Origin: AP-15 sp963737145
GTDB taxonomy: Bacteria; Pseudomonadota; Alphaproteobacteria; ATCC43930; CGMCC-115725
Direction of reading: 5' to 3'
Assembly (NCBI GenBank): GCA_963737145.1
Contig: CAVTRO010000001.1
Coordinates: 310,001-374,000 of the forward strand
DNA length: 64,000 bases
The notes beneath the pieces were generated by a model. It was not told the origin of the DNA. It worked only from the letters and a program-made list of their open reading frames with translations, and made no database searches. Shown one piece after another: positions 18,502-26,288 of the stretch (position 1 is the first letter of the stretch; the number at the start of each line of letters is the position of its first letter). The position numbers and the translations under genes are program-made.

Positions 18502-20292
18502 TCAGTTTCTCGCGGTTCGCACCGGCGGCAGATCCAATCGGATATGCAGCTCCTTCAGCCTTTCCGGCGAAACTGGCGCTGGAGCGTGCATCATGAGATC
18601 CTGCGCCTGCTGGTTCATCGGGAAAGCGACAACCTCGCGCAAGTTCGGCGTGTCCGCCAGCAGCATGACGATGCGGTCGATGCCGGGCGCCGAGCCGCCA
18701 TGCGGCGGGGCGCCATATTTGAACGCGTTGAGCATGCCGGCGAAACGCGTCTCGACCTCCTCGGCCGAATAGCCAGCGATCGCAAAGGCCTTGTACATGA
18801 TGTCCGGGCGGTGGTTGCGGATCGCCCCCGAGGAGAGCTCGACCCCGTTGCAGACGATGTCGTATTGGTGGGCCGTGATCTCCAGCGGATTCTGCTGCTC
18901 GAGCACCGCGAGCCCGCCCTTCGGCATCGAGAAGGGGTTGTGGCTGAAGTCGATCTGGCCGGTCTCCTCGTCGCGCTCGTACATAGGGAAATCGGTAATC
19001 CAGCAGAATTCGAAGCACTCCTTGGCGGTGAGCCCGAGTTCCTCGCCGATTTTGAGCCGCGCGGCGCTGGCGAACGGGCTGAAGGCGCTCGGCACGCCGG
19101 CGACGAAAAACACCGCGTCGCCGTCGCCGAGGCCGAGTGCGGCGCGCAGCGCTTCGGTCCGCTCCGGCCCGAGACTGCGCGCGACGGGCCCCGCCCCCTC
19201 GCTGTCACGGAAGAAGATATAGGCCAGGCCCGGCTGGCCCTCGTCCTGAGCCCAGGAATTCATCCGGTCGCAAAAGGCGCGGTTACCGCCGCCCGGCGCC
19301 GGGATCGCGCGCACCCGCACGTTGCCGTCACTGGCGATTATGCCAGCGAAAATCCGGAACCCCGAGCCGCGGAACGTCTCGGTCGCGTCCCGGATCACAA
19401 TCGGGTTGCGCAGATCCGGCTTGTCGCTGGCGTAGTTCAGCAACGCGTCCGCATAAGTGATGCGGGGGAACGGCGCCGGGCTGACCCGCCGACCGCCGGC
19501 GAATTCCTCGAAGACGCCGTGCAATACCGGCTCGATGGCCGCGAAAACGTCGTCCTGCGTCACATACGACATCTCGAAATCGAGCTGGTAGAACTCGCCG
19601 GGGGATCGGTCGGCCCGGCCGGCCTCGTCCCGGAAGCACGGGGCAATCTGAAAATACCGGTCAAACCCGGCGACCATCAGCAATTGCTTGAATTGCTGCG
19701 GCGCCTGCGGCAGGGCATAGAATTTCCCGGGATGGAGCCGGCTCGGCACCAGGTAGTCGCGCGCCCCTTCGGGCGAGCTGGCGGTCAGGATCGGCGTCTG
19801 AAACTCGACAAAACCCTGCGCGATCATGCGCCGCCGGATCGAGGCGATGACGTTCGACCGCAGCAGGATGTTGGCATGCATGCGTTCGCGCCGCAGATCG
19901 AGGAAACGATAGGTGAGGCGCATCTCCTCCGGATATTCGGCCTCGGCATTGACCGGAAACGGCAGCGGTTCCGCTACCGACTGAACTTCGATGTCGGCGA
20001 TGACGAGCTCCACCTCGCCGGTGTCGAGCTTGGGATTGACCGTATCGGCCGAGCGGGCGGCGATGCGCCCGGTCATCGTGACGACGCTCTCCAGCCGCAA
20101 CGCGTCCGCCGCCGGGAAGAGCGGCGACGAGATGTCGATCACGCACTGCGTCACGCCATAATGATCGCGCAAATCGATAAAAAGGAGCTGCCCATGATCG
20201 CGCTTGCGATGCACCCACCCGGAGAGCCGCCCCGGCTGGCCCGCATCGGTCAGGCGCAGGGCTCCGCAAGTGTGGGTTCGGTAAGCGTGCAT
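18502..20292 (-). CDS. aspS: Aspartyl-tRNA synthetase
   Basis: 596 residues, the size of bacterial-type AspRS, charging tRNA-Asp (and often tRNA-Asn in lineages that use the amidotransferase route). N-terminal OB fold starts MHAYRTHTCGALRLTDAG with LSGWVHRKRDHGQLLFIDLRD; class II motifs follow: LTYRFLDLRRERM, APCFRDEAGRADRSPGEFYQLDFEM, and GSAPGIDRIVMLL. The bacterial GAD insertion is present in the middle. An in-frame extension upstream to 20430 exists but lacks family similarity, so I use ATG 20290-20292. The gene is intact. Confidence 0.95.
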   Translation of the reverse strand: MHAYRTHTCGALRLTDAGQPGRLSGWVHRKRDHGQLLFIDLRDHYGVTQCVIDISSPLFPAADALRLESVVTMTGRIAARSADTVNPKLDTGEVELVIADIEVQSVAEPLPFPVNAEAEYPEEMRLTYRFLDLRRERMHANILLRSNVIASIRRRMIAQGFVEFQTPILTASSPEGARDYLVPSRLHPGKFYALPQAPQQFKQLLMVAGFDRYFQIAPCFRDEAGRADRSPGEFYQLDFEMSYVTQDDVFAAIEPVLHGVFEEFAGGRRVSPAPFPRITYADALLNYASDKPDLRNPIVIRDATETFRGSGFRIFAGIIASDGNVRVRAIPAPGGGNRAFCDRMNSWAQDEGQPGLAYIFFRDSEGAGPVARSLGPERTEALRAALGLGDGDAVFFVAGVPSAFSPFASAARLKIGEELGLTAKECFEFCWITDFPMYERDEETGQIDFSHNPFSMPKGGLAVLEQQNPLEITAHQYDIVCNGVELSSGAIRNHRPDIMYKAFAIAGYSAEEVETRFAGMLNAFKYGAPPHGGSAPGIDRIVMLLADTPNLREVVAFPMNQQAQDLMMHAPAPVSPERLKELHIRLDLPPVRTARN

Positions 20293-20553
20293 CAGGGCAA
20301 TTCCCGTTCGAGGCGGCGCGAACACGGCACGGCCGCCGGCTGTTGTCAAGCCGCCCACCGGTTGTGAGCCGCGCCGCAATAGCATCCAAGTTGTCGCCGC
20401 AATAAAGATCGCCACCAGCCGGACGCCCATGCCGGCATCACGACGCCGCTCCCCCGACTAATGATTCTCCGGGACGCAATCTTAGCCGCCGCTGTCCTCG
20501 GAGCGGCGCGCTCGCTATTTTCGCGGGATCATCAGCGATAACGGAGCGTTAGC
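20293..20553. other. Intergenic DNA upstream of aspS
   Basis: No gene recognised. GC-rich with several short inverted repeats (for example around CCGCCGCTGTCC..GGAGCGGCG at 20490-20510). The aspS promoter should lie here, but I see no convincing -35/-10 pair. Confidence 0.4.
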
Positions 20554-20775
20554 TCAAGACTGAGGGGAAATGCGAGTGAAGCGAATGCGGCTGCCTTTAA
20601 CGGTGACGACGACAACCTGTTCCATCAGCGCGATGCGTGTTGCGGCCGGTACATCTGGAAGCCGAATGATTCCGGCATCTACCGCACGTGGGACGTTGAC
20701 GAGCGCTCCAAAATCCGTATCGATCGTCACGAGAATGCGTCCTTCTTCAGCCGTCAGCCCGCGGCATCGTCGTAT
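20554..20775 (-). pseudogene. DUF5615 PIN-like toxin, C-terminal remnant
   Basis: On the minus strand the frame reads GLTAEEGRILVTIDTDFGAL, then AGIIRLPDVPAATRI and VVVVTVKGSRIRFTRI before a TGA. This is the second half of the DUF5615 PIN-like family: the EEGRILVTIDTDF block with its acidic residues, the IIRLP strand and a closing strand ending in R-x-R. The first third (usually starting with a LLDENLP-type strand) is absent; the frame is closed by a TAG at 20776-20778. No partner antitoxin (DUF433) is seen. Probably a truncated toxin-antitoxin relic, or an indel hides the start. Confidence 0.5.
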
Positions 20776-21045
20776 CTACTGATACCGCCGCTGTCCCGCG
20801 TTCCGGACGCGCCGGCTGCTGACACTGACCTTGCGCGATCTGGGCCGCCTCGCAACGGGTCCGATCCCACGGACGCCCGACGATTGGCGACACCGCGATT
20901 GGAACCGCCCGAGCTTGCTCGGCTCGACCAGGCGCTCGCCGCTCGGCCGGGCGGCGCCGCTTTCAGGGCGCGCGGCCAAATCCTTGCAATGACCGAGGTG
21001 CTCACCCAACATGCCCTTTACTTCGACGCAGGAGAGCCCGGGTGA
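20770..21045 (+). pseudogene. Possible C-terminus of an FUSC/AaeB-type efflux protein
   Basis: An open frame ending in a TGA that overlaps the next gene's start (GTGA). The readable end, LARLDQALAARPGGAAFRARG then EVLTQHALYFDAGEPG, looks like the cytosolic tail of FUSC-family proteins, which precede DUF1656 and HlyD genes in aromatic-acid efflux operons. No membrane helices are seen upstream and no start codon fits, so only the tail remains. The call rests mostly on position and the translational coupling. Confidence 0.35.
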
Positions 21046-21337
21046 GGTTCACCGAGATCAACCTGTTCGGCGTTTATGTTGCGCCGATCTCGGTGATGAT
21101 GGTCGCCGCCTGGGTGGTCGCCGCCTGGGTGGTCGCCGCCTGGGTGGTCGCCGCCTGGGTGGTCGCCGCCTGGGTGGTCGCCGCCTGGGTAGTCGCCGCC
21201 TGGGTGGTCACCATCGGGCTGCGTCGCCTTGCCGCCCGTTTCGGCCTTTGCGCCATGTTTGGCACCCAGCTCTCTTCGTACTCGCGTTCTACATGATTGT
21301 GCTTTCCTCGATAGTCCTCGTCGTCGCGGCGCGCTGA
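21042..21337 (+). pseudogene. DUF1656 (AaeX-like) membrane protein with an expanded 15-bp repeat and a frameshift
   Basis: Begins RFTEINLFGVYVAPISV and, in a second frame after about 21246, ends LRHVWHPALFVLAFYMIVLSS: start and end of the DUF1656 family, a short two-helix protein between FUSC and HlyD genes of hydroxybenzoate-type efflux pumps. The first helix is replaced or extended by seven copies of a VAAWV repeat (15 bp, 21102-21206), making it far longer than a single membrane span. An indel between the halves adds to the damage. GTG start at 21042 overlaps the upstream stop. Likely non-functional. Confidence 0.65.
21102..21206 (+). repeat. Seven tandem copies of a 15-bp unit (GTCGCCGCCTGGGTG)
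   Basis: Units start at 21102 and every 15 bases to 21192; six are identical and the sixth has GTA for GTG. In frame they encode (VAAWV)7 inside the DUF1656 gene, so copy number changes length without breaking the frame. Identity of the copies points to a recent or ongoing slippage expansion. Confidence 0.95.
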
Positions 21338-21344
21338 GTCCGCC

Positions 21345-21699
21345 ATGTCTGATGTCGAAGCCAAATCGAAGCCTGAAGCGAAGGCAGACACTCCGGCAGC
21401 CGTCTGGTCCCCCGAGCCCACTCCTCCGCCGGTCAATGGCTGGGTGACCAACCTGCCGGCGCAGCTCGGCGATTACGCCAGTCTCGGGACGAACGTGATC
21501 TCGCTCGTCGACGCCAACTCGTTCTGGGTCGACGCCTATTTCGAGGACCAATCTCGAGCCAATCCAGGTCGGCGACCCTGCCGAGATAAAGCTGATGGGC
21601 TACCGCCAGGTGCCGCGGGGTGTGGTCCTGACGGCCGGGATGGCCGAGACCGTGCAGATCGATCGGCGATCCTCGCGCACACCGCCACCCGGCCAGTGA
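21345..21699 (+). pseudogene. HlyD/AaeA-type membrane-fusion protein with internal deletions
   Basis: After a short start (MSDVEAKSKPEAKAD), the frame jumps straight to PVNGWVTNLPAQLGDYASLG and VISLVDANSFWVDAYFE, the C-terminal half of AaeA-like membrane-fusion proteins. The N-terminal membrane anchor, first lipoyl half and coiled coil are missing. A frameshift near 21549 leads to TNLEPIQVGDPAEIKLMGYRQ, followed directly by VPRGVVLTAGMAETVQID, which skips about 45 residues found in intact members. Two deletions plus a shift make this a dead gene. Its stop (TGA 21697-21699) overlaps the GTG of the gluconate kinase. Confidence 0.7.
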
Positions 21700-22217
21700 T
21701 CGTCCCGGTAATCGTGGTTGTGATGGGTGTCGCCGGATCGGGCAAAAGCACGGTCGCAGCCCTGCTCGCGGCCGCGCTGGGCTGCCAATTTCAGGAAGGC
21801 GACGCCCTGCACCCGCGCGACAACGTCGAGAAGATGCGCAGCGGGATCCCGTTGACGGATGGGGACCGGCTGCCCTGGCTCCGCAAGATCGCCGAGGAAA
21901 TCGACGGCTGGCGCGCACGGGGCGAAGGCGGCGTGCTCACTTGCTCGGCGCTGAAGCGATCTTACCGGGACATTATCATCGGCGGCCGCCACGACGTCGC
22001 GCTGGTATACCTCAAAGGATCGCGCGAGCTTATCCGTCTGCGCATGGCCGCAAGGCACGAGCACTTCATGCCGATCGCCCTGCTCGACAGCCAGTTCGCG
22101 ACATTAGAGGAGCCGACGCCCGACGAGCACCCGATCATCGTCGATGTCGGCTGGGAACCGGCCGAGATCGTCCAGGAGATCGTGCGTCAGCTCGAGCACC
22201 GGCAAGGTAGCTCTTGA
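21696..22217 (+). CDS. Gluconokinase (P-loop, GntK type)
   Basis: Phosphorylates D-gluconate to 6-phosphogluconate with ATP. About 174 residues, normal for GntK. VVVMGVAGSGKSTVAALLA is the Walker A region; FQEGDALHPRDNVEKMRSGIPLTDGDRLPWL is the gluconate-binding block of the family, then CSALKRSYRDI and VYLKGSRELIRLRM, HFMP..LLDSQFATLEEP. Start GTG 21696 overlaps the preceding relic's stop; ATG 21723 is an alternative that still keeps the P-loop. No transporter or Entner-Doudoroff genes adjoin. Confidence 0.88.
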   Translation: MIVPVIVVVMGVAGSGKSTVAALLAAALGCQFQEGDALHPRDNVEKMRSGIPLTDGDRLPWLRKIAEEIDGWRARGEGGVLTCSALKRSYRDIIIGGRHDVALVYLKGSRELIRLRMAARHEHFMPIALLDSQFATLEEPTPDEHPIIVDVGWEPAEIVQEIVRQLEHRQGSS

Positions 22218-22299
22218 ACTGTGCATGCCGAGAACCGCTGAGAGCCTGGCTCAAATAAACTCGTGCTTCACAACAGGTTATCGTCGCTCCCGCGAAATA

Positions 22300-22331
22300 T
22301 CCCCCTCTCCGCCCTTGGGGCGGAGAGGGGC
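22300..22331. repeat. GC-rich palindromic element
   Basis: CCCCTCTCCGCCC-TT-GGGGCGGAGAGGGG at about 22302-22330, a near-perfect hairpin of the same style as the elements near 2984 and 4350. It sits in the 179-base gap after the gluconokinase and may act as its terminator, followed by CAAAAAG rather than a U-run. Confidence 0.65.
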
Positions 22332-22396
22332 AAAAAGCAGCGGTGGCTTCGTGAGAATTCTCGCTTCATGTTTCGCCGGCCGCTAAGGAGGTACTG

Positions 22397-23140
22397 ATGA
22401 CTTGGTCCACCATAGCGCCCGCAATAAGCGCCGCCTTCTTCGCCTCGCTGGTCGAGGTGGTCGAGGCGTTCACGATTGTGCTCGCCGTCGCGACATTGCG
22501 CGGCTGGCGCCCCGCGGCGCTGGGCACCGCCGCCGGGCTCGGTGTCTTGGCGGGAATCGTCCTTTTGCTTGGCCCGCTTCTCGACCGCGTCCCGCTTTCT
22601 TCGCTGCAGCTCGCGATTGGGATCTTGCTGCTGCTCTTCGGCATGGGCTGGCTCAGAAAGGCGTCGTTGCGCGCGGCCGGCGTCATCCCGTTGCATGACG
22701 AGGAGGCTATTTTCGCGGCCGAAGCTGCCGAGTTGACCGGAGAATCGCGCGGGCGCCAGCGAAACCTCGGCTGGGCGGCCGGCATTACCGCGCTCAAAGC
22801 GGTACTGCTCGAAGGGCTCGAAGTCGTCTTTATTGTCATCGCGGTGGGAGCCGGGCGCGGGCTGCTGGTGCCCGCCGGCCTCGGCGCTCTCGCCGCCTGC
22901 GCCGTGGTTCTCGCCGCCGGAGCAATCGTCCACCGGCCGCTGTCACGAGTTCCAGAGAACATTCTCAAATTCGGCGTTGGCGTTATGCTCTCGGCCTTCG
23001 GCGTGTTCTGGACCGGCGAAGGGCTCGGAATCGCCTGGCCCGGACAGGATTTGGCGCTGCTGTTGTTCGCCGCCCTGTTCCTGGGTGCGGGTCTGCTCGC
23101 TGCTGGCTTGGCCCGCAAACTGGCCGTGGAGTTCGCATAA
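22397..23140 (+). CDS. COG4280-type membrane protein with duplicated E-x-x-E helices (FTR1-like)
   Basis: 247 residues with about six or seven hydrophobic segments. Two copies of a glutamate-containing helix stand out: SLVEVVEAFTIVLAVATLRGW at the start and LLEGLEVVFIVIAVGAG near residue 140. Paired ExxE helices are the mark of FTR1-type iron permeases and of the TMEM165/LysE superfamily, so metal or ion transport is a reasonable guess, not shown. Start ATG is preceded by a near-perfect Shine-Dalgarno (CTAAGGAGGT, 22384-22393), which fixes it and suggests strong expression. It overlaps the next small gene as TAATG. Confidence 0.7.
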   Translation: MTWSTIAPAISAAFFASLVEVVEAFTIVLAVATLRGWRPAALGTAAGLGVLAGIVLLLGPLLDRVPLSSLQLAIGILLLLFGMGWLRKASLRAAGVIPLHDEEAIFAAEAAELTGESRGRQRNLGWAAGITALKAVLLEGLEVVFIVIAVGAGRGLLVPAGLGALAACAVVLAAGAIVHRPLSRVPENILKFGVGVMLSAFGVFWTGEGLGIAWPGQDLALLLFAALFLGAGLLAAGLARKLAVEFA

Positions 23141-23355
23141 TGATGATGCTCAAAGAGCTCGCCGGCGAATTGATCGGCATGTTCGTTGCCGAGAAGCGGC
23201 TGACGGTCGCAGTGCTCGCGATCGTCGCCGTGGCCGGATCATTGGTGGATTTTGCCGGTCTCAACCCGCTGGTCGGCGGCGCCGTGCTGCTTTTCGGGTG
23301 CCTGATCCTGTTGATCGAGAGCGTCTGTCGCGCTGCCAGGCTGAGCGCTTCTTAG
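23140..23355 (+). CDS. Small membrane protein (71 aa) coupled to the COG4280 gene
   Basis: Starts in the TAATG overlap with the previous gene, so translation is likely coupled. Two hydrophobic segments (VAVLAIVAVAGSLVDFAG and GAVLLFGCLILLIESV) with a short polar start. I do not recognise a named family, but its tight link makes it a probable partner or stabilising subunit of the upstream membrane protein. ATG codons at 23143 and 23146 are alternatives. A strong terminator follows. Confidence 0.65.
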   Translation: MMMLKELAGELIGMFVAEKRLTVAVLAIVAVAGSLVDFAGLNPLVGGAVLLFGCLILLIESVCRAARLSAS

Positions 23356-23395
23356 GCCAAGGCGTTCACTCGCCCTATGGGGGTTGAAATGGAAA

Positions 23396-23421
23396 GCCGC
23401 CGCGATGACGCGGCGGCTTTT
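23396..23421 (+). terminator. Rho-independent terminator
   Basis: Nine-base perfect stem GCCGCCGCG / CGCGGCGGC with an ATGA loop, followed by TTTT. It lies between the stop of the 71-aa gene (plus) and the stop of the Spy-like gene (minus) and can serve the plus-strand operon; AAA before the stem gives a weaker U-run for the opposite strand. Confidence 0.85.
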
Positions 23422-23443
23422 CTACGCAATGAACCCAGCGGGG

Positions 23444-23932
23444 TCAGGCGCGATGGTGCCCATACTGGTGAGCGCCGACCAGCTGGTTGGCCATTTGCTG
23501 CTGGTCGGGCGACAAGCTGGCGTATAGCGGCTTGAACGCGGCGAGAAGACGGGCGTCGTTGTCGGCCCGCACTTTCGCAAATTGCTCGCGCAGCTCGAGT
23601 CGCTGAACCGCATTCATGTCAGTGCGGTTCTGCCGCGCAGTAGTGATCGTCTGGTCGAGCGCCTTGGCGTTCTCGCGCATTGCCGCGGCGACCTGCTGCC
23701 ACTGGGGTTCCTGCGCCGGCGTAATCTTCAGCTCGGTTTTCAAGAACGCGATGCGCCCGTCGACGAATTCCCCGGGCATCATCCGCGCCATCGCATGATG
23801 GCGCGCCTCGCTTGGTGCTGCAGTGGAATTCGCCGGCCCCGGCGCGGTTTGCGCGAATGCAGAAGCCGGTCCGAGTGCAGCGACGCCGGTAAAGAGTGCC
23901 GCGGCGAGGAACGGCGTACGCAACCTGATCAT
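23444..23932 (-). CDS. Spy/CpxP-like periplasmic LTxxQ-family protein
   Basis: About 162 residues: signal peptide MIRLRTPFLAAALFTGVAALGPASAFAQ, then a helical Arg/Met/Gln-rich domain. Two family-type motifs are visible: LKITPAQEPQWQQ and SLSPDQQQMANQL, matching the LTxxQ repeats of Spy/CpxP chaperones and stress sensors. The C-terminus is His-rich (GAHQYGHHRA), which could bind metal. ATG at 23932 gives the signal peptide at the right place; an upstream ATG would add an unlikely leader. Convergent with the COG4280 pair. Confidence 0.75.
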   Translation of the reverse strand: MIRLRTPFLAAALFTGVAALGPASAFAQTAPGPANSTAAPSEARHHAMARMMPGEFVDGRIAFLKTELKITPAQEPQWQQVAAAMRENAKALDQTITTARQNRTDMNAVQRLELREQFAKVRADNDARLLAAFKPLYASLSPDQQQMANQLVGAHQYGHHRA

Positions 23933-24039
23933 TTTAGGACCTCTGTTATGAACGGGGCTTGTGCCCCTCATCCATGACTTACGGACCAGCGGACCACTGC
24001 ATACCCGGCAAGTCGCACATTACAGCGATTTAATAGGGC

Positions 24040-24110
24040 CGCCGTGTTCAGCTTACTCTCGTCGTTGCGAAGGGCGCTCCTCGCAACGACAGTGTCAAAT
24101 CTCTTCGAAA
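24040..24110. repeat. Short dispersed intergenic repeat (GTTGCGA..TCGCAAC type)
   Basis: TCGTCGTTGCGAAGGGCGCTCCTCGCAACGAC forms an inverted repeat (GTTGCGA/TCGCAAC-like arms). A similar GCGCGCGCCTCGCAATGATCG stretch lies at 42785-42810. In the 3' flank of the aldolase-like remnant. Confidence 0.4.
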
Positions 24111-24116
24111 TCTGCG

Positions 24117-24420
24117 CTAGCTCGGCGAAAGCTTGCGCAGAAATCCGGTGCGCTGGACCGCAACGGCCGCCAAAAACGCCGCGCCCTCGCCGGACAGCAT
24201 AAAACGCGCGCCCATCTCGATAGAGCGGGGTATGATCGTCTCGTTGTAGACCCCGGCATACCCGGAAATCTTCCATGCCTGCGCGCAACCAGCAACGCTT
24301 CGAAGACCGGTTTCGGCGTCATTTCCCACAAAAGTCGAAAGACTTCTGCGCGGTGGCACGGAAGCACGATGGACGCGAGGGGGACCTGGGGACGTTGCCG
24401 GGCAACCTCGCGGATCAGGT
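24117..24420 (-). pseudogene. Possible HpcH/HpaI-type aldolase, C-terminal remnant
   Basis: On the minus strand, KISGYAGVYNETIIPRSIEMG followed by ARFMLSGEGAAFLAAVAVQR and TGFLRKL resembles the last strand-helix units of class II aldolases of the HpcH/HpaI family (RY..MGARF..SG.D..FL..A pattern). Upstream, pieces in another frame (LASIVLPCHRAEVF, TPKPVFEALLVA) may be the preceding part. No start or catalytic site is present; a dispersed repeat interrupts at about 24436. I treat it as a relic. Family call is tentative. Confidence 0.35.
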
Positions 24421-24435
24421 TGCATCCACTCACTC

Positions 24436-24510
24436 CGACTGTCATTGCGAGCGGCAGCGAAGCAATCTCGGGCCGCCGAACGCTCGCTGCCCGGAAATCG
24501 CGCGCGGCAG
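24436..24510. repeat. Dispersed repeat of the ATTGCGAGCG..GCGAAGCAATC type
   Basis: GTCATTGCGAGCGGCAGCGAAGCAATC followed by a GC-rich second half. This wording (CATTGCGAG..CGAAGCAATC) is common in alphaproteobacterial intergenic repeats. It lies between the aldolase-like relic and the peptidase gene. The stretch 23933-24761 otherwise holds only relic coding DNA. Confidence 0.5.
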
Positions 24511-24761
24511 GCTTCTGTCGGGCCGCCTTGACTTTGCCGCGCCATTGCGGGAAGCCCACTCGGGACATTTGCTGTTGGAGCTATAAGCGGTGTTAAAGAA
24601 CGAGGCGGCGGAACTCTGCCCGGAGCATTCCCGCGTTCCTGAACCGGCTCAGCGATGTCGCGAAGCAGAACGACAGCCAGCTCGTCTCGGCGGCCTGTCA
24701 GGAACTCGTCGAGTACGCGCGGACCACCGGGCGGGTTCCTGATCCGGCCGCAACAAGGGAA

Positions 24762-26279
24762 TTGCTCGAACTGCTGCGCGGTTCCCGGCATTTTGAAGCC
24801 CTATCTGTGCTCGCCGACGCGCTGATCAGAATGGGCCGAGACGAGTTGACGGTCTCACGGCACTACGTCCAGGGGCTGATCGATCAGGGTCTTCTGATCG
24901 CAGCGCGCGAGCTGCTCGGCGGCGTGATCCGGCGCGCCGCTGACGATCCGAACGAGTACTCGGAGGCGCGCGGGCTGATGGGCCGCGTCAACAAACAGAT
25001 TTACGTCGATGCCGCCGGTCGACCGAGCGATCTGGCGCGCAGGGCTCTACGCCAGGCGATTGCATGCTACCGCGAGGTCTATGACGAGGATCCCCAAAAA
25101 CGTCTATGGCACGGCGTGAACCTGCTCGCCTTGATGCATCGGGCGCGCGCTGACGGCATCACAATCAGGGGATTGCCCGACCCGGGAGTCCTCGCCGCTG
25201 CCATCGTCGAGGCTGTGCGCAATCCCCAAGGGCGCACGGTTGAGGCGTGGGATTATGGATCTGCGGCGGAAGCCTGCATTGCTCTCGGGGATTGGGATGC
25301 CGCGACCCATTGGCTCGAGCAATATATTGCAGACCCGTCGACCGATCGTTTCGCTCTCGCCGGCGCGCTGCGACAGCTGACGGAGGTTTGGCGCTTCACT
25401 GCCGAGACACCCGAAGCCGGCCAGCTCGTGGTGGCGCTGCGCGGAGCGCTTCTAAGATCACCGGACGGACGCTTAGAACTGACGGCCAGGCAGTTGCAGC
25501 ACACCGCCGCCGCTCTGGATAATCCTGGGCCCCGGCTCGAGCGTGTGCTCGGGACGGTCGGACTTCAGACCATGACGTGGCTCCGCGCCGGAATGGAACG
25601 GGCCCGTTCTGTCGCGCTGATCCGCGGCTCTGGCGGCCGCGGTATTGGCACCGGTTTTCTCGTGCGTGGCGGCGATCTCCATCCGCCACTCGGCGACGAA
25701 CTCGTCGTCGTTACTAACGCGCATGTTGTAAGCGCGCTCCAGGACGATGGCGGCATCGAGCCGGATCAGGCGCTGATCACGTTCGAGGCGCAAAATGGCG
25801 CTGCCGGAACCCAAGCCTACTACCGCGTGCAGAAGCTGCTGTGGAGCTCACCCAAGCAGCATCTCGACACCAGCCTGTTGCGGCTCGACCTGGCGGTTCA
25901 GGGCATAGCGCCGTGTCCGATTGCCAAAAGTCTGCCGCCGCCAAAAAATGCCCAGCGCGTCTATATAATTGGTCATCCCAAAGGCGGCGAGCTTTCGTTT
26001 TCGTTGCAGGACAATGAATTACTAGATCACGAGGGGCCCCCTGCCGGCACACCGCGGCAGCCGGAGCGATGCCTCATCCACTATCGCGCACCAACGGAGC
26101 CGGGCAGCTCCGGCAGCCCGGTATTCAATGAGGCGCCGGATTGGCAGGTAATCGGCTTGCACCATGCCGGCGGCGAGTATGTGCGCAAGCTCAACCGCCA
26201 GTCCGGCACATACGCTGCCAACGAAGCGATCTGGATCCAATCGATCGCCAAAGCAATGGCTGACGGTTTTATTCCGTAG
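24762..26279 (+). CDS. Trypsin-like serine peptidase with N-terminal TPR-like helical region
   Basis: About 505 residues from the first usable start (TTG 24762); the frame is open and looks coding back to 24597 (FLNRLSDVAKQNDSQLVSAACQELVEYAR), so the true start is probably upstream and lost. The first 270 residues are helical repeats (EARGLMGRVNKQIYVDA, HGVNLLALMHRARADG). The C-terminal half is an S1-type peptidase: VVTNAHVVSA (His), LDTSLLRLDLA (Asp), GSSGSPVFNEAPDWQVIGLHHAG (Ser). No signal peptide, so probably cytosolic. This architecture is known from effector-like peptidases near signalling modules, but no partner is seen here. It ends 9 bases before treY on the other strand. Confidence 0.75.
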   Translation: MLELLRGSRHFEALSVLADALIRMGRDELTVSRHYVQGLIDQGLLIAARELLGGVIRRAADDPNEYSEARGLMGRVNKQIYVDAAGRPSDLARRALRQAIACYREVYDEDPQKRLWHGVNLLALMHRARADGITIRGLPDPGVLAAAIVEAVRNPQGRTVEAWDYGSAAEACIALGDWDAATHWLEQYIADPSTDRFALAGALRQLTEVWRFTAETPEAGQLVVALRGALLRSPDGRLELTARQLQHTAAALDNPGPRLERVLGTVGLQTMTWLRAGMERARSVALIRGSGGRGIGTGFLVRGGDLHPPLGDELVVVTNAHVVSALQDDGGIEPDQALITFEAQNGAAGTQAYYRVQKLLWSSPKQHLDTSLLRLDLAVQGIAPCPIAKSLPPPKNAQRVYIIGHPKGGELSFSLQDNELLDHEGPPAGTPRQPERCLIHYRAPTEPGSSGSPVFNEAPDWQVIGLHHAGGEYVRKLNRQSGTYAANEAIWIQSIAKAMADGFIP

Positions 26280-26288
26280 TACCGAACT

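Noticed and set aside
20293..20430. N-terminal extension of AspRS to 20430
   Set aside because: The extra 46 residues have no match to AspRS, and ATG 20292 gives the usual N-terminus.
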